DNA of 64,000 bases from Selaginella tamariscina (Eukaryota; Streptophyta; Lycopodiopsida; Selaginellales; Selaginellaceae). Position 1 is the stretch's first letter; each line of letters opens with the position of its first letter. This document shows positions 34,879 to 49,400 of this stretch, piece by piece. The notes under the pieces were generated by a model that was given only the letters and a program-made list of their open reading frames with translations, did not search any database and had not been told where the DNA came from. The position numbers were made by a program, and so were the translations under genes. The stretch lies in the NCBI GenBank assembly GCA_003024785.1, contig PUQB01000131.1:248001-312000 (forward strand). The letters run 5' to 3'.

Positions 34879-37407
34879 TCGCTCATTGAGATGGAGGTCC
34901 ACTGTTTGCTGGTGAATTGCAGCAAAGTTCATAACCCACCTGTGCTACAAGGATAAATGGTATACATAAAAATGCTTTGTTTGAATAGTAACTTATTGAA
35001 CTTTTTTATAAAGTAATAAAAAAAATTCTAAAAATTTAAATGATTTATTTATTGATTGGCAAATATTAAGCCAGTTGGTATATTAAAAAAACTTATATAA
35101 AAAAATATATTCTTGAGAATATTCCAAAATATGCTAAAATAAACCTGGAATATCCTAATATTACGAAGCCTCCTGAGCCGAGCCTCGAGACCCACTAAAA
35201 CACATGAGATTTCATGTTAAAAAAAATTAGAGTAAACAAGAGTACCTCTCAAGTAAATTAGGGCACACAAGACCTCTCAAGTAAATTAGGGCACAATATA
35301 TATATAAATTATTTTAACTAACAAAAATACATATATTTATAAACTTTATTATTTATATTTACATATTGTATTTCTCCATATAAATATATTTTAGGATTAT
35401 AATATGTGAAGTGTTATTAATTATTTATATAGTAAATATTTTAAAATTATGCTTAAAATATGTATATATTCCAAGAAGTTCAAGCTGGATTGAATGAAAC
35501 AGGTGTATACTGATAGGATGTGTATGGTATCTCTCTTTCCTTCTCTCTCTCCCCCTTCAAACACGCGTATCCTCACTTGACTGCAATCACTTCCCATAGA
35601 AATTTCGTTCGGTTTCTAAGCCTGGGAGCATCTTCCAAGCAGATCCAGGACAGGCACAAGTCCTTCTTCCTTGCATGCTTCAGAGGTATGCATCATTGCC
35701 GAGTCTCATAGCTTGATATAGCTTCCATATAGACTTTCACGCAGAAACCTCAGCACCGGGTGTAAGTGAACAAACTGACCTGGCAGTATCCATATTAGCA
35801 CACATATATATGCATTCTCTCTCTCTCAAGTTCCCAGAGAACCACAGGAGTTAAGGACGGTTAAAGACGCCTCTCATTGTTAAAGCCCCTTCCTGCTCTC
35901 TCTCTCTCACTCTCTCACACACACACACACATGCACGCTACACAGTACCTGGTATGTGTTATTAGTACAAAGTTATAATGTAGATGTATGTCCCCATGCA
36001 CGCACACACTCCCAAAAGCAATGTCTTTCCGACTCAAGAACCCCACACGCTTCACAATAGCCCCCACACAAACTATTTTGTAGCAATAGCCACATCATAG
36101 CTGAGGGCCATGGACTTGTCCACAGCCCTTTCTCGGTAGTCCTGCTAAGTCCTTGAGAAAGCCTCCGCTAACTTGGACACAAGTCGTTACCCCAAGAGCA
36201 ACTTCCTTCTCATGCATTATTCATAACTGAAGTAGTTGCTCCCTTCCTATCTCTATGCCTTAGAGTCGAAGTCTAGCTTCTCCATTAGTCTCCTGTAGAA
36301 GAGATATCCACTCACGAGGGTCCACCATTAGATGCTTCTTCTCTATGTTGATCACCCGTGCTTGTCATGCCCGCGTTAAGTTTGGCAACGATTCAATCTT
36401 CACATTGTGTGGCTACAACGACCCCCCATGGGAGATTTGAAGCTTCATCCTTCCTCCGCAAGATAGATTGAGGACGATGGGGGATTGGCAGTTATAGGGA
36501 TTGGTTAATACTGGAGGACCAACAGGCACAGATGGTGTGGTTTGTGTATGATGCGGAGGGCCATATGCTAATGTCCTCACTACCTTGAGCATAGTACCTG
36601 TCACCATCCACATCGGGTGGTCTCCCACTGTTGGAGCCATTGAGTCATCAAACTCGCCTCCCGGAACATTAAGTCATCAAGCTGTTGAACTTATTTCAAT
36701 CCCACCCTGTGCCATCGCCTAAAGCAATCCGGCATCCTCTCATCACCAAGTATTCAACCCTCCTTTGACCTCATAAGCTCATGTACAAAGACAGGGTGTC
36801 TCCAGTACTCCGCTATGCATCCTGGAGCTACCGAACGTACTGCTGCCTTGAGCTTCTCCCACGTGACATGCAGCTTCCCTCACAAACCACTAGCAGTTTG
36901 AGAGGGGATGTTGCCAAAAACCATGTGTTATCCCTGACCCACTATACCGTTGTCGGATCAACACATCTCGTAGCATTATCTTTAGAGTGTACATGTGGGA
37001 ATCCTTGTTCTAAGAAAATTCCATAATTAATTCTCCAAGTCAAATTTATTATGGTATAAAAACTAAATTATATTTTCAGATGAATAAAGAAATGCTTTAA
37101 ACAAAGTTAATGAATTAAAATAAAATAATATTCCATGAATTAAATACATTTAAATGAATAATTCATTTATTTTTAAAGCATATTTAAATAATAAATGGAT
37201 AAAGACTTTAAATGAAATTAATCTCATTTCTTACTTTTAAATTCAATTAATGAATTTAAATGAATTAAATAAATATTCATACATTACATGAATTTACCCG
37301 TTGGAATGTAAACAATATTTTTAAAATAATAAAGCACATTAAGTTTGACCCAAGGGTTAATTGTGGAACTTTTTTATACGTGACAGTTAAATCAATATAC
37401 TGTGTGT

Positions 37408-37445
<38 letters not shown>

Positions 37446-38194
37446 CCACAAGGACGAACACCATATATGTATTTTGGAATTAAATGTATATATTTATATA
37501 GTACATAGCTTTAACATAATACAGCACAACATACTATACACTGAGTATATACTAAGAGAGATAGACCTTTGATGCTCTACATACACACTTTTAAAACAAT
37601 CTATGCACGCACGCACGCACACTAGATTATGTAAAGTTTGGATGCATGGTTAGATACTAGTTAGATAAGATTAAGGTGTAGCTCCTCATGTGTAAACAAG
37701 CTCGTATTCATAATGAACGGTTAAAAATTGCATTCTTAAAGAAAGTTAATAAGATTTTAATAAAAATCTTATTAATCTTCTCTATAAACTTTAACAAAAT
37801 GTATTAGTTAAAATTATTACATATTAGTTGAAAAATATTAAAGGATTCTATAGTTTTTTAATTAAAAAACTCTATTGGAATCCATCCATTATCCTTAACA
37901 TAATTCTTTAATTTAAAATTGATACGCCCACATGATTCTGACAAAAGAAATTTTCTTATAATATCTACTTCGTGTAGAAATAGACACTCAATTCATTAAT
38001 TCATCTAATTCATGGATATTCATTTAATTTATACATAATAATTTTACTTTAATTTCTAGCACATCAAGTTTATCCCAAATGTTAATTTAAGGATTATGTC
38101 TCACACGCGCGCGCAGGCACGCACACACACATTAGAAAAGCTAAAATGTCATCTTAAAACATGAATAAATGCACACAAACAAGTACCAAGTTCC
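34879..38194. other. Degenerate repeat-derived spacer
   Basis: No complete gene. It holds a 27-bp tandem duplication of GACCTCTCAAGTAAATTAGGGCACA (about 35244-35294), a CT/CA tract at about 35895-35930, a moderately GC-rich block at 35.9-37.0 kb with short open frames on both strands that I cannot assign, an (AT)n run at 37414-37438 and an AT-rich tail. The 36.0-37.0 block is probably element-derived because it differs in composition from both sides. Confidence 0.5.
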
Positions 38195-39976
38195 CTACTC
38201 ATTCTCGAGTATTTCATTGGGGCTCTCCTCTCCACGATCTTCTTCTGCTGCTGCTGGGCTACGGCTTACGCTCTGCATAACATATATATGAATAGTCATA
38301 ATATGTACTACGCAAGGATATACATATCTATGTATATACATGTATAAATGTGTACTTATATAAACCACCAACACTAACTCATATATAAATGATATTAACC
38401 TGTCTGCTCCTCCCATTTGCAATAGGGCTTGGGCTCTTTGAGCGACTCCTAACTTCATCCTTGTTATCACCTGGAGACAGAGACTGTTTACCATCCCCAA
38501 CAGGTGACATGCTCCTGCTCCTTTCTCTTACTGGTGATCTGCAAATATACTGTTTAGATGTGTGTATACATATATATCACATGTGTGTGTGTCTCTGTGC
38601 ATATATCCACACAAATAACACATAAATGACATATACACACACTATTGTGCATCTATATGTGTGCACTATATGTATAACGTATCTACCTGCTTCTGCTTCT
38701 GCTCCTCACTGGACTCCTACTGTATTTCCTGTTTCGATGGTGTCTCCTTGGTGAACGGCTGCAAACGAGTAATATGGGTTACAAAATCCATATTAGACAC
38801 ACAGCATATGCTCATAGAACACACAGTGTACATAAGCATAATTACTCAACACTAAACATAAACATACATACAGGAGAGAGAGGCACAAACCTTGAAGATC
38901 TGCTGCGGTTTCTTTTGCGATCGCGATCAACTGAGCGGGAACGTGACCTCGAAACACTCCGATCGTACCTGGACAAAAGGCGTGTTATAATCTTTAAAGA
39001 TATTCATTAATGGAAACAAAAACCATCACACAACACACACAGATGCTCTTACACATATAAACTCTAGAGGTATACCTGCTAGTTGATCTCGGACTGTTAC
39101 GGCAGTTCCTCTCTATATGACCACGCTGGCCACATCGGTAACACTTGTCTTTCCAGTCACCAGCTTTACAATCTCGTGCCCAATGACCATCATTACCACA
39201 GTTGTAGCACCTTAAGCACACAAATGTATGTTAGATTATCCATAAGTTAAATGGCTCGTTTTATGTATCACATATTATACACAACATAAATGTATGTATG
39301 AACATGTTTATCTATACAGTCAATAAACGTGAATTACAGAGTACAAATATGTGTGTACGTATGTGTACAAAATCTGCGCAGACATACCTTCCAGTGCCTG
39401 GAGGAGGGCCTCTGGAATCTTTTCTCCCGTTACCACGTGGACCCTGTATAATTTTTCCCAGAGTTAGTCAAAAAGCAAATATTATACTAATGTATGAACA
39501 GAACACAAACATAAACATCGCACAAATGTGTGTGTGTGTAGAAAAAGTACCCTCCGTGCAAACTCAACAATGATGCGATGGCCCCCAAACTCCTTGCCGT
39601 TGAGATAGTGCCTTGCATCGTCTGCATCTCGAGGATCACTAAATTCCTGCATGCAAAGTATAGTACGAAATACTTGAGACAACAAATGCATATGTAGTAG
39701 GTATATAATAAATCACATGTTTCTAACATTATTGAGCATAATTCAATTACATTAAGGCATGGAAAAGTATATTACATATAAACTGCATGCTATAGCAAAT
39801 GAATGACATGTATTCATAAATGCAAACAAACACTATGTAATATATACACACATAAACATATTCGATATTATTTGAATGTATACACTTGCACTCTTTACAG
39901 ATGTATAGTGTGCCTGTATATCACTGTTCAACACAATACAAAACATACAACTAACATAGACGCACATATGCGTAGA

Positions 39977-40009
<33 letters not shown>

Positions 40010-40724
40010 CTTACAACAAAGGCGAAGTCGTGCTTGATAGACACCTCACGGACTCTGCGGAAAGGCGCGCAACACAGCGGAACACGTCAAAGGCAAGAAG
40101 AAATCGTTCATGTGTACACTGCCGCATTCCAACATGTATGTGTATGTACAATGCGTATGCGTAATGTACTCCTAACCCCACTTTCTTCTAACTGGTTTTA
40201 TACTAGAGAAAAGAGAATATCCCTCTCTCTCCAACCGATAGATACCCACCATATACCTTCAACAACCATATGAATATAGTTATAAATACACTATAGTCAA
40301 ATGGTGCCCTTCCATATATTCCCAAATTTTGCCCCGGCAGTTTTAAGTGACAGATACACACATAATATAAATACATTTAAATTACATATACAGTATAAAG
40401 GCTTATATTATAAGTATAATATATATATATATATAGCACAGAATTAAAGATACATATTGGGTCTTCAATACACGGGCAAGTATCTGTATAAATTTGAGTA
40501 AGGCCAAATTGGGAATTTCCGGGGCAAATCTGGGAATGTTTACCCTTAATTAAAACCTCCCATAAGCATATGCAGATGCAAAGACATCCAGAAGCAGGAA
40601 TTTCTACAAAAATTCACAAATACCTGCCATATTTGCTGAATAATGCTTCTAATTCACGGCTGCGTGCGCGTGTGGAAAGGCGTCCCACGTACAGGCGTGT
40701 CGGGCCGTCGTCGTATCGTGGCAT
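38195..40724 (-). CDS. RS2Z-type SR splicing factor (RRM, two CCHC zinc knuckles, RS and SP regions)
   Basis: Nine exons join in frame: 40724-40624, 40062-40023, 39646-39551, 39443-39388, 39210-39076, about 38968-38892, about 38760-38690, about 38539-38401 and about 38272-38195. The protein starts [17 protein letters not shown] (RNP2), continues [15 protein letters not shown] (RNP1) and [19 protein letters not shown], then a Gly hinge, two CCHC knuckles ([14 protein letters not shown] and [14 protein letters not shown]), an Arg/Ser region (SRSRSRS, RSRSRS) and an acidic SP-rich tail ending LENE. This is the plant-specific RS2Z class of SR proteins, nuclear factors in splice-site choice. No frame break occurs, in contrast to neighbouring genes. 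The second intron starts GTAAGT followed at once by CT and CA tracts. Known RS2Z genes regulate their own splicing through the long early introns; the 560-base first and 376-base second introns here are candidates for that. Confidence 0.93.
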
Positions 40725-42420
40725 CCTGCTCGTCCGAAGATTGAAGCCCCCTGTACCCGTGAAGATTTGCTGCCCTTAGGGCTAGGGACCGTACCCTTTC
40801 TATCAATTTAACGAATGATTCTAAAATATCCTGGTATTGTAAGAATATTCTTAGCATCTACGCTACAAGGTATATACTGCTTATACGTTCAATAACACAT
40901 TTTTGATGTATTTACTTGTTTTTAGGTAATTATTTTAAATTTTAATTATTTCACACTCAAGTGCAATATTTAGTAGGGTCATTGCACCTATTAAGATACC
41001 AGTTTTAAAAAGTATTGTACGGAAGTGAAATTTTAAATGAAAAATTGTACGTCACTAATTTATTTTATTAGTTTAGGGTTGATTAATTTATAAAAAAAAT
41101 TAAATTTAAATTTTATTAAATTACAAGAGTTATGTTAAAAAATGTTAAACTCTAATTTGTGTCGAGACTGCTTCTTTTATGAACATAATATGTTTGAATT
41201 ATGAGTTAAATATGCATAGATAATATGCCACATATGCATTAATAATGAGCCACTTTATGCATGAATAATCAACATAATTAAAATGGAAAAAATGAGAGTA
41301 GTTTACAAGCATGCATAATTTAATAATAAATATATGTAGTTTCACAAAATGTAACTTATATATATATATATATATATATTTAAAATGACATAAGCGCCAA
41401 GATTACTATAAAAAACTACATACTTCATACTTTATGTATTACTTAGGCAAAGTAAGCATTTTTAAGTCTAAATCCTCCATTTGAATTGGTACTGCATTAA
41501 CTTTTATATAAAAAACTGTGTGTATAAAGATAATTTATATGCATATAAAAACATTATCCTTACAGTATATACATTGGCTAAAGTTTGCTAAAGTGTTTGG
41601 GATATATTCACTCTCCAAGTCGTTGTCTTTGTCCACCTCATTTTCTAAATTTTGTGATATTCAAGGTGAGTTTAAAACATTAACTCGTGCACTTGAAGTA
41701 CCAACATTTTGCACAAGTATAGCTTCCTTTTCTATATTATGAACTTGCACCTTCGTAAACAGAAAACATCACACACACACACAATTTTAAATATATAAGC
41801 ATATATACCTGATCTATTGAAAATCTTGTACAAAAGTTGCTCTATTACTAAGTTCTTCCTCTCTTATATCATAAAATGATAAAATTATATATACACATGC
41901 ATGCATATATATAAAGAATTTATAAATATGTAATACCTGTCCAAAGCTTGTTGTATTTGTCTTTCTCTAGTTTGAATACGCTTTATTGCCGTATGAACTT
42001 TGTTCTCAATTCAAGATATGATTTGTTGTGGAGTTAAACAAGGAGGCAACCCAATAAGTTCATGTGCTCATGCTCCACCACCCCATAACATAGCTTGCAA
42101 TTCAAGTGTGCGTTGCTCATATCGTTTTGTTGCCTCAAGCTCCATTTGTCTTTCCTTTCTTGTAGCCTCTCTCCTAGCTTTCTCAAAAGCAACTTGAGCT
42201 TGCTTCTCCTTTCTCTGTACAGCTCTCATAACAACCTCATCCTTCTTAGCTTGCTCAGCAACTAGTTGGAGACGAAGAGTTTCACAAAATTTAGACTAGA
42301 AATAACTGCTCCAATAACTGAGGCGATACATCTTCTAGCCCCCTTAGATGTTTCAACTGCATTTGCCCTATATTGAATCCCTGGAGATAGTATATGTTGC
42401 ATTACTCGCATAAAAGGGTT
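40725..42420. other. Spacer between the SR gene and the transposase remnant
   Basis: 40725-40800 is moderately GC-rich and is likely the 5' leader and promoter of the SR gene. 40860-41950 is AT-rich with an (AT)n run near 41358-41380. No coding sequence is supported until the degenerate transposase region. Confidence 0.5.
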
Positions 42421-42429
42421 ATCCACAGT

Positions 42430-44163
42430 GTGGAGATTTCATGCAACTTCAGGTTCTTGCTCTTCTACCACATTGTGCTCCTCTAAGTTTTGTTGTTCTG
42501 GTGTGGCACCTTCATTTTCAAACATAAAGAGAAGCTCTTGAGCAATAACAAGCTCCTCCTCATTAACAACATGATAAATGGAAGGCCCAAAGTTCTTATC
42601 CATAGCTATTGAATTAAAAGGCCAAAGTCCAGTCTTTTTAAAGCCACTCATGATGTTATTAGGAATGCAAGCTTGTATAAGAGCTTTTGCAGCAAATAAA
42701 CTAAGTTCCTTCTTAGTGATTGCTGTAGAAAGTGTATTATGTTGCTAATTATCAACAATTTCCTTGTAATAATGTTTAAAGGGCTAGAACACATTAACAT
42801 CTAAAGGTTGTATTGCATGAGAACTATGAGCTGGTAACACCACCACATCTATCCTTAACTCGTCACATAAGCAAAGAGCATGCAAACTAACGTGAGATCT
42901 ATGACCATTTATAATAAGAAGATATTTATTTATAGAACTCAAATCATGTAAAGATGATGCAAAATGCTTAATATATCCAAGTCACATCTCATTATTCATC
43001 CAAGCCTTTCTAGAAATAGCCATTTGAGACCTTAGATTTGTATTCCATTCACCAAAATGCTTCATTGCTTTAAAGATATAAAAGTCAGGAAGTTCATTCT
43101 CTAACTGCATTGACAGACACTACAAGTGTAAGATGTTCAGAATTTTTGGGGACAATGTTGTAACAGTTTTTCATTCCTCTTGGTGCAATGATCTTCAGTC
43201 CACCTGTTTTGGATAAACCAGTTTCATCACAATTCCAGATATCATATGCATCATAACCACCTTGCCTTGCAACCTCTCATAGAAACCATGCACGGCATCA
43301 TGTGTTAAATGCTTTGCTCTAGCTAGCTCCAGATTCTCTGATGTGTAAATGCTAAGTTCAGAATGTCGCTTCTTGAATCCCTTCATCCAAGCCTTACTAG
43401 GTCCACCACCTTTCCATGGAGTCTCATGCCTTGAAGCCAAGAAAGAAGTAGCCTCCTTGAGTCTCTTCTTTGTAAAAGGGTAATTAGTTTGAGCACTAAC
43501 AATACACACACGAACAAGAGCTTCTTCCTCCTCCTTTGTTAGAATAGTAGGATGTCCTTTTATGGAAGTCTTTGTTTGACCATATAACCATCAACGAATG
43601 GTACTCCGAGACATACCAAACTTACGTGCTGCTGCTCTCTTAGAATTCTCCACCTCTTCCATAGCTTTTTGTAAATCCTTTGCATTCTAACACACAACTT
43701 GTCTTTTTTTTACATTGTTTGGACATGGGTCTTGATGAACTTCTCCAGTGGAAGTTCTTGGACGCTTATTGACTTTATTAACTTGAATTAAAGCCTTTTT
43801 TAATTGTTGTTTTCTTCCTCGTTGTTAGAGGAAGGTGAAGGATCATGGTGAGACTTTTCCTGCAAATAACAAAATTGTTATGTAAACCCTTATTATACAT
43901 TTCTTGCTGTCAGATGTTATGCATGTGGCATGTTCTAGGTAATACAATCCTTGAACACATATCCATATATATATATATACACACATTATTCATACATATA
44001 TAAAGATATCTACATTGACTAGTAGCATTAAAACTTTTACTTGCATACACAAGTGCATGTAAACACATAGGCATGTACACACATGTAAACAAAAAAATGG
44101 CACGCACGCGCGCGCACACACACCTGAGACTTAGAACCACTTTCTTGATTAGTTTGTGCCATT
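42430..44163 (-). pseudogene. Tigger/pogo-like DDE transposase, dead copy
   Basis: The minus strand starts MAQTNQESGSKSQ at 44163, then a GTGTGTGTGCGCG donor (44124). The next exon has a helix-turn-helix (QKAMEEVENSKRAAARKFGMSRSTIR), a CENP-B-type DNA-binding region (YPFTKKRLKEATSFLA, then GPSKAWMKGFKKRH), the first catalytic site (WNCDETGLSK), PKNSEHLTLVVSVNA, a second site reading INGHRSH where DGH.SH is expected, then VVVLPAHSSHAIQPLDVNVF and GFKKTGLWPFN. This is the Tigger/pogo family of cut-and-paste elements. TAG codons at 43687, 42784 and 42745 stand where Gln would fit, and the second catalytic Asp is changed to Asn. Frame breaks occur as well. I did not find terminal inverted repeats. 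Confidence 0.78.
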
Positions 44164-44756
44164 GCCTTTGCCCATACTAATTAAAATTATATCTGAAGAG
44201 CAAATTGAAATATATTAAATATGTAAATGTACATCTCAAATATCATATTTATAAAAAGTAGAACATATATATACATATAGAATATTTATGTAATATATAA
44301 TTTACCTTATTAATAAATTTGTAAAACAGAGCATGAAAATAATATAAATTACGAAACCTTATACTTTCTCTGTGAGAACATTTAGAAATCACTTTGATAA
44401 GGAAGGAAATTTGTATTAATTAATATATTTATGAGAGGTTATTCATCCCAACATAAGAAGAAGTTAAAGTACTTAATATATAAATATTAAACATATGTAA
44501 ACTTATTTAGTATAATTAATATATTAATACTACGATTTTAGGTATTTTTAAATCATCACCACAAGCTTTAAAATAATATGTTATAAATGACAATATTTTT
44601 AAATAAATAATGTGTTCCATTATTAAGTCATAAGTGAGGTGCAACGACCCTATTGAGAAGCACACTGCATTGTCAGGTTTGAATTGCATTACACTGAGAC
44701 GTTGGACCTGACAAAACCTTAAATATTTAAAAGCATATATATGTGTGTGTGTGTGT

Positions 44757-44787
<31 letters not shown>

Positions 44788-46300
44788 TTCCCGCAAGTTT
44801 TTTAATATTTATATAATTAATTAATATTTAAAATTATTATAATTTCTAATTTCTAATTACTGTTATGTATAAATAAAACACATATGTATACATATACTAT
44901 AATTTCTCTAACACATATTGTAAATGCGTAGATTATGTATTATTAAATAATAATGTGTATATATTCTTTTCTACACATTAAATCTATTTTTTTTTTTTGC
45001 TTAGTCTCTCTCCTCTCTCTCTCTCTCTCTCTCTATATATTATTATATATATATTGCACTGATTTATTAACATATTATGGATTTACTAAACAGTTAACTT
45101 TTGAGAATTTATTTAAAATTATAAAAAGCATCTTCTCTTAAGTTCCTCGTTATCTTATCTAATCAATTTGGAATAAGTTTTATTTAAATATAAAATTTAC
45201 ATACACTTGAATTAAACATGCTTAAGTACGCTTCATGTTTCACACTCACATTACAAATATAAATTTAAAATAAATGTATATCTTTATTATATAAATTAAT
45301 AAGTTAAATATTAAAATATTTGTTATGTGTATGTATATACTAGATTTAATTTGTCTCAAAAGTTCTTAATAAAATATTGCTTTATATATGTCTATGCATG
45401 TAAATTTAGAAAAATATTTGTATTCTTCATATAAGTTTTTTAAAATTTTAATTAACTTACAAAAGCAGCACTAGACATGATTCTTTAAGTATATTGCATT
45501 TTTTATTAATTAGTTCAAGATTAAATCGGGACCGTTCATTAAAACAAATTCAATATATTTCAGCATATTTTAAAAATATGTGCATAGTACCAACATGTGT
45601 GAAACAATTTAAACTTTAATAATTTTAGCTTCATATTATGTTATAAATTAGTTTATTGATAATATTAAGAAATAAGTTATATTATTAAAGTCAGTTTCAA
45701 CATGAAAATAAGTGGATTTCAAATTGTACATTGAGAATGCATATTAATAATATAATAAATTTCAATTAATTAAAGCACACTGTATTTGTTTTCTGACTTA
45801 AATAACAACATTAAAATCAAATTTAATGTGAATTCATTTAATTAATAATATGTAAGAATATTATCTAAGTTATACTTTCGGAAAACACATTTGGCGAACC
45901 AGAAATAATAGTATATATGAAATACAAAGTCTTACACATGGGAGTGGGAACTATACATATATCACATTTTTGTATAATAATATAACAAAATAAAATATAC
46001 GTGCGCATGTTCATCTTCATTGTATGTATGTTTAGTATAGTATACCCAGAACTAAAGCAGGAATATACCATTATCTCTGTGTACGATATAGTTCACCTGC
46101 ATTCTGACAAGGAGATTTTACTTAAATTATCACATATATACTATCTATTAAACGTAAGACGTGGAGAGACATATACCGTACAACCCATACTCGGTATATA
46201 AATCCCGATCTTAATATATCATATACAACATACTTATATACGTGTTAAAACACGTTTGTGATAGATACATCATTATACTATGAGACCAACACGCCCCTAT
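44164..46300. other. AT-rich spacer
   Basis: Nothing coding is supported. It contains (GT)n/(AT)n near 44741-44787 and (CT)n/(AT)n near 45012-45052. Confidence 0.6.
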
Positions 46301-46449
46301 TGAAATAGTTGGTGAGATTGTGCTACACAATTTCTCCTTCCTATGATCTGCGAGCGACTGCAACTTCCGCAAGGCATTCTGCTCGTCCGACTGTACATAA
46401 CAATCGTCGGAATATGAGAATGTGAAGTATGTACTAATACCTTGAGGAA

Positions 46450-49400
46450 CTAATAAGGAATGATTAAGGCCTGGCCTTCCTCTGCTAATTCTACTGTCTT
46501 GGACTTGTTCCGGCCTTCAAGATGCATATAAATGCCGAATGACTTTCCAGCTTTGCCTCCTTGACAACACGCTTCCTCTTTGGCCCTGGCTCACCCTCTG
46601 AGCTTCGTATCTCGGCTCGTACTTCCCATCCTTCCCTGGCAAATGGTGTCGAACCCCTTCTGATTGCGTTGAGGAATAATCGCCATGCAGCAGATGAAAC
46701 AAAGGAGCAGGTGCTGCCGGGTGATCTCCTTTCTGTTGAGCATGATGAAACGGTTGAATCATACAAGACCAATCTTCACGTCCCCACATGGTGAGAAAAT
46801 CAGCGATTTTGACTTTGATAAGGCGGCTGTACATGTTGTAGAATCTTCCACTCGGCTGGCCCCTGCAACAGGCATGCATGGCCAAGGCCATGATCAGCCG
46901 CCCAACTATCTCTCCTCTTGGCCCCTCTATAACAAAGGCCAGATTGAAAACCGCTGAGAGTGGAGTGCCGCCGTTTTGGGCTCGGGGATCGAATATTCTA
47001 GAATATTTAGAATATTCTTTCTGGTTGGCAAATTTTTTTTCAGTAAACTGTTGTATTTCTACCTTATTCTTTTTTATATTAGCTTAATTTATTACTCAAT
47101 ATACACTAGTTAAAGTTTCTTTTTCATCTTAAGTAAAGCTACAGTCCGCTTGGACGTGAAGGTGTCTGAATAGGTATTTCCTCTGGTCGAATGTTCTCTG
47201 TGAGCTTGTTTGTTGCCAACCTAGAGAGTTCGAAACTCTTCCAAGCCTCCTGAAAATGGTCGGCAGTATCGACGAGGATCGTGTTCGTCAACACAAAGGG
47301 TTTGGCTTCTTCGACTTCTTCTTAGAGCTTTGCAGCACCAAGAGAACCAACAAGTTATCCTGCCACATAGACCAAGTTAAACTTGAACTTGAATAGCTAG
47401 CTTACCTTAATTTTGTCACGGTATCCCCAACCTTGTGCACGGTAGACGCTGTAAGTCCTCTGCAACCTCCATGTTGATTACCACAGCCGCCTGAATTACC
47501 GTCGAAACAGAAGGAGAAGTCGTGAAGACAACCATGAAACTACTTGCTGCCAAGTGCATTCCACTGAACTGCAAGGCCTCCTCAAACTTCATTGGATCTA
47601 GCTACACAATGTCCTTGTTGATGCTAGCACCTCCATATACAAGCTCATTGGGCAAATCGAGGATGATGAGCTTGAAGCTGTATTCACCTGCCACTTCCTA
47701 GAACACCGTTTGTGACTCAGCCGTATGTAGTTTGTCAACCTGTTGTTGGAGCTTGGTGTACACCTCTGTTTGGGAAGCACCTAGCTCGAAGAAAGACCTG
47801 CTCATCTCCTCCATATCGCACACAACCAGGTCGTAGGATCCACGGGATGCAGCCAATGTCGGGATGAAGGTCATCAGGTCGTCCTTGATGTCCAAACCAG
47901 CTACAAGTGGCTGGACCTCATTGAGTGTAAAGTCAATTGCCGGCGGAGGTGCTGTAAAAGCTTGGTCCCACTCCCGATCCCTTTGCAGGTGTAGATGTCT
48001 TCCACCGTCTTCTTCATCTTGCTCTTATTGATAACCTTACTTTCTGGCTCCCAAACAATTGCTGGAAGATCATTGGCATGCACGTCGAATAGTGAGCTCT
48101 CCCAAGCTGGTGCTGCTGCGATGGATAGTCAAGCCAAACATGCTCACATTCGAATGATGTTAGAGCTCCTCTACTCTTCGACCATATGTGAGGATCGCTT
48201 GTATGATCTGTCCACAGCTTCATCGTCTGAGATGGTGCCATTTTCTTTGCTAGGATGAACCTGTAACACAAAGCTAGTTAGTAGCAATGCTGGAATGAAA
48301 GCTTACCTCCATATCATCCAACGTGCAGACTCCTCACGCTCCATAAATTCATTCGGCTCCATCGAATAAGTGAACCGTATGCAGTCATGGAAGGGCTGAA
48401 AGACCAGGCACTTGCTCTGAGTTCGCATCTCGTCAAACCAGCTCATGAAGTCGACATCCGTTCCAACTTCTTCACCATCCTCTCGCAGTCCCTTAAGGAT
48501 CTGAATGGCTTCCTCACACACAGCCTTCCAATACAAGTCCAAGGTGAACCACTTGATCCACTCTTTGTCCTGCATGCCCAAGTGTCTATTGTTCTGCCTT
48601 GGATTCGAGACGAGTGAGCTTGTTCAAGTATCGGAGTCGCAGCATGTTTGAAATCTTTGCCTTTGACATCACGTATAGCTTCTCAATGCCCATCCAGTGA
48701 CACTGCTTATGAGAGATGTTCGTCACCTTCTAGAACCACTCCTCCCCCAACTCTGGGTCTATGATAGAGAGGAATTGCTTCTTGTACACTAGCTGCTTCA
48801 TGTTCAGTTCAAGTTGTGGATTGCCTTTAGCATTGGTGATTGCTCTGTCGAGATCATCGTCAATCTCGTTCTGCACATAGAATAAGTTAAAAACTTCTTT
48901 CCTATCATTCAAACCAAGGTTACCTTGAAAAGAATCTTTGCGTAGATCAGGTTCGAAAAAGGATGCCAAGCCGCCTTTCCTGTTGCACTCTCCTTCCACT
49001 TCCGCACCTCAAGACGATCAACCTCTGTGAGTGACTTGAGGATTTTCTGAGTTCCTTCAGTACTAGTGTAGACCGCCTTTACAGCGAGGAGAATATGTGG
49101 CAGTGTTGTTTCCACAGATGTTGCTGAAGATCTGTTCATTGAAACTGTAAGTCTAGACTCTTAACAAAAAGAAAAGAAAATACTCACATGTTTATCGATT
49201 GGAACATCGAAACCAGTTGAAGATTGTTGAGGTTCTCTATTGAGGTTCTTTGCAGATGAAACTCGGTAGAGCTTTTGCAAAGCCTGTAGCTATGGTTCCC
49301 GTCCCAGCAGCTGAACTTTCGGTTTGACAGCCTCGAAGCCCACTATTTGTACTACGGTTGAGTAAGAGCTTGCTCGAAAGACCAGTGCTGCTCGTACTGA

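Noticed and set aside
46001-46201. Plus-strand 66-codon open frame.
   Set aside because: It lies in AT-rich DNA, has no splice context or recognisable motif and is of chance length.
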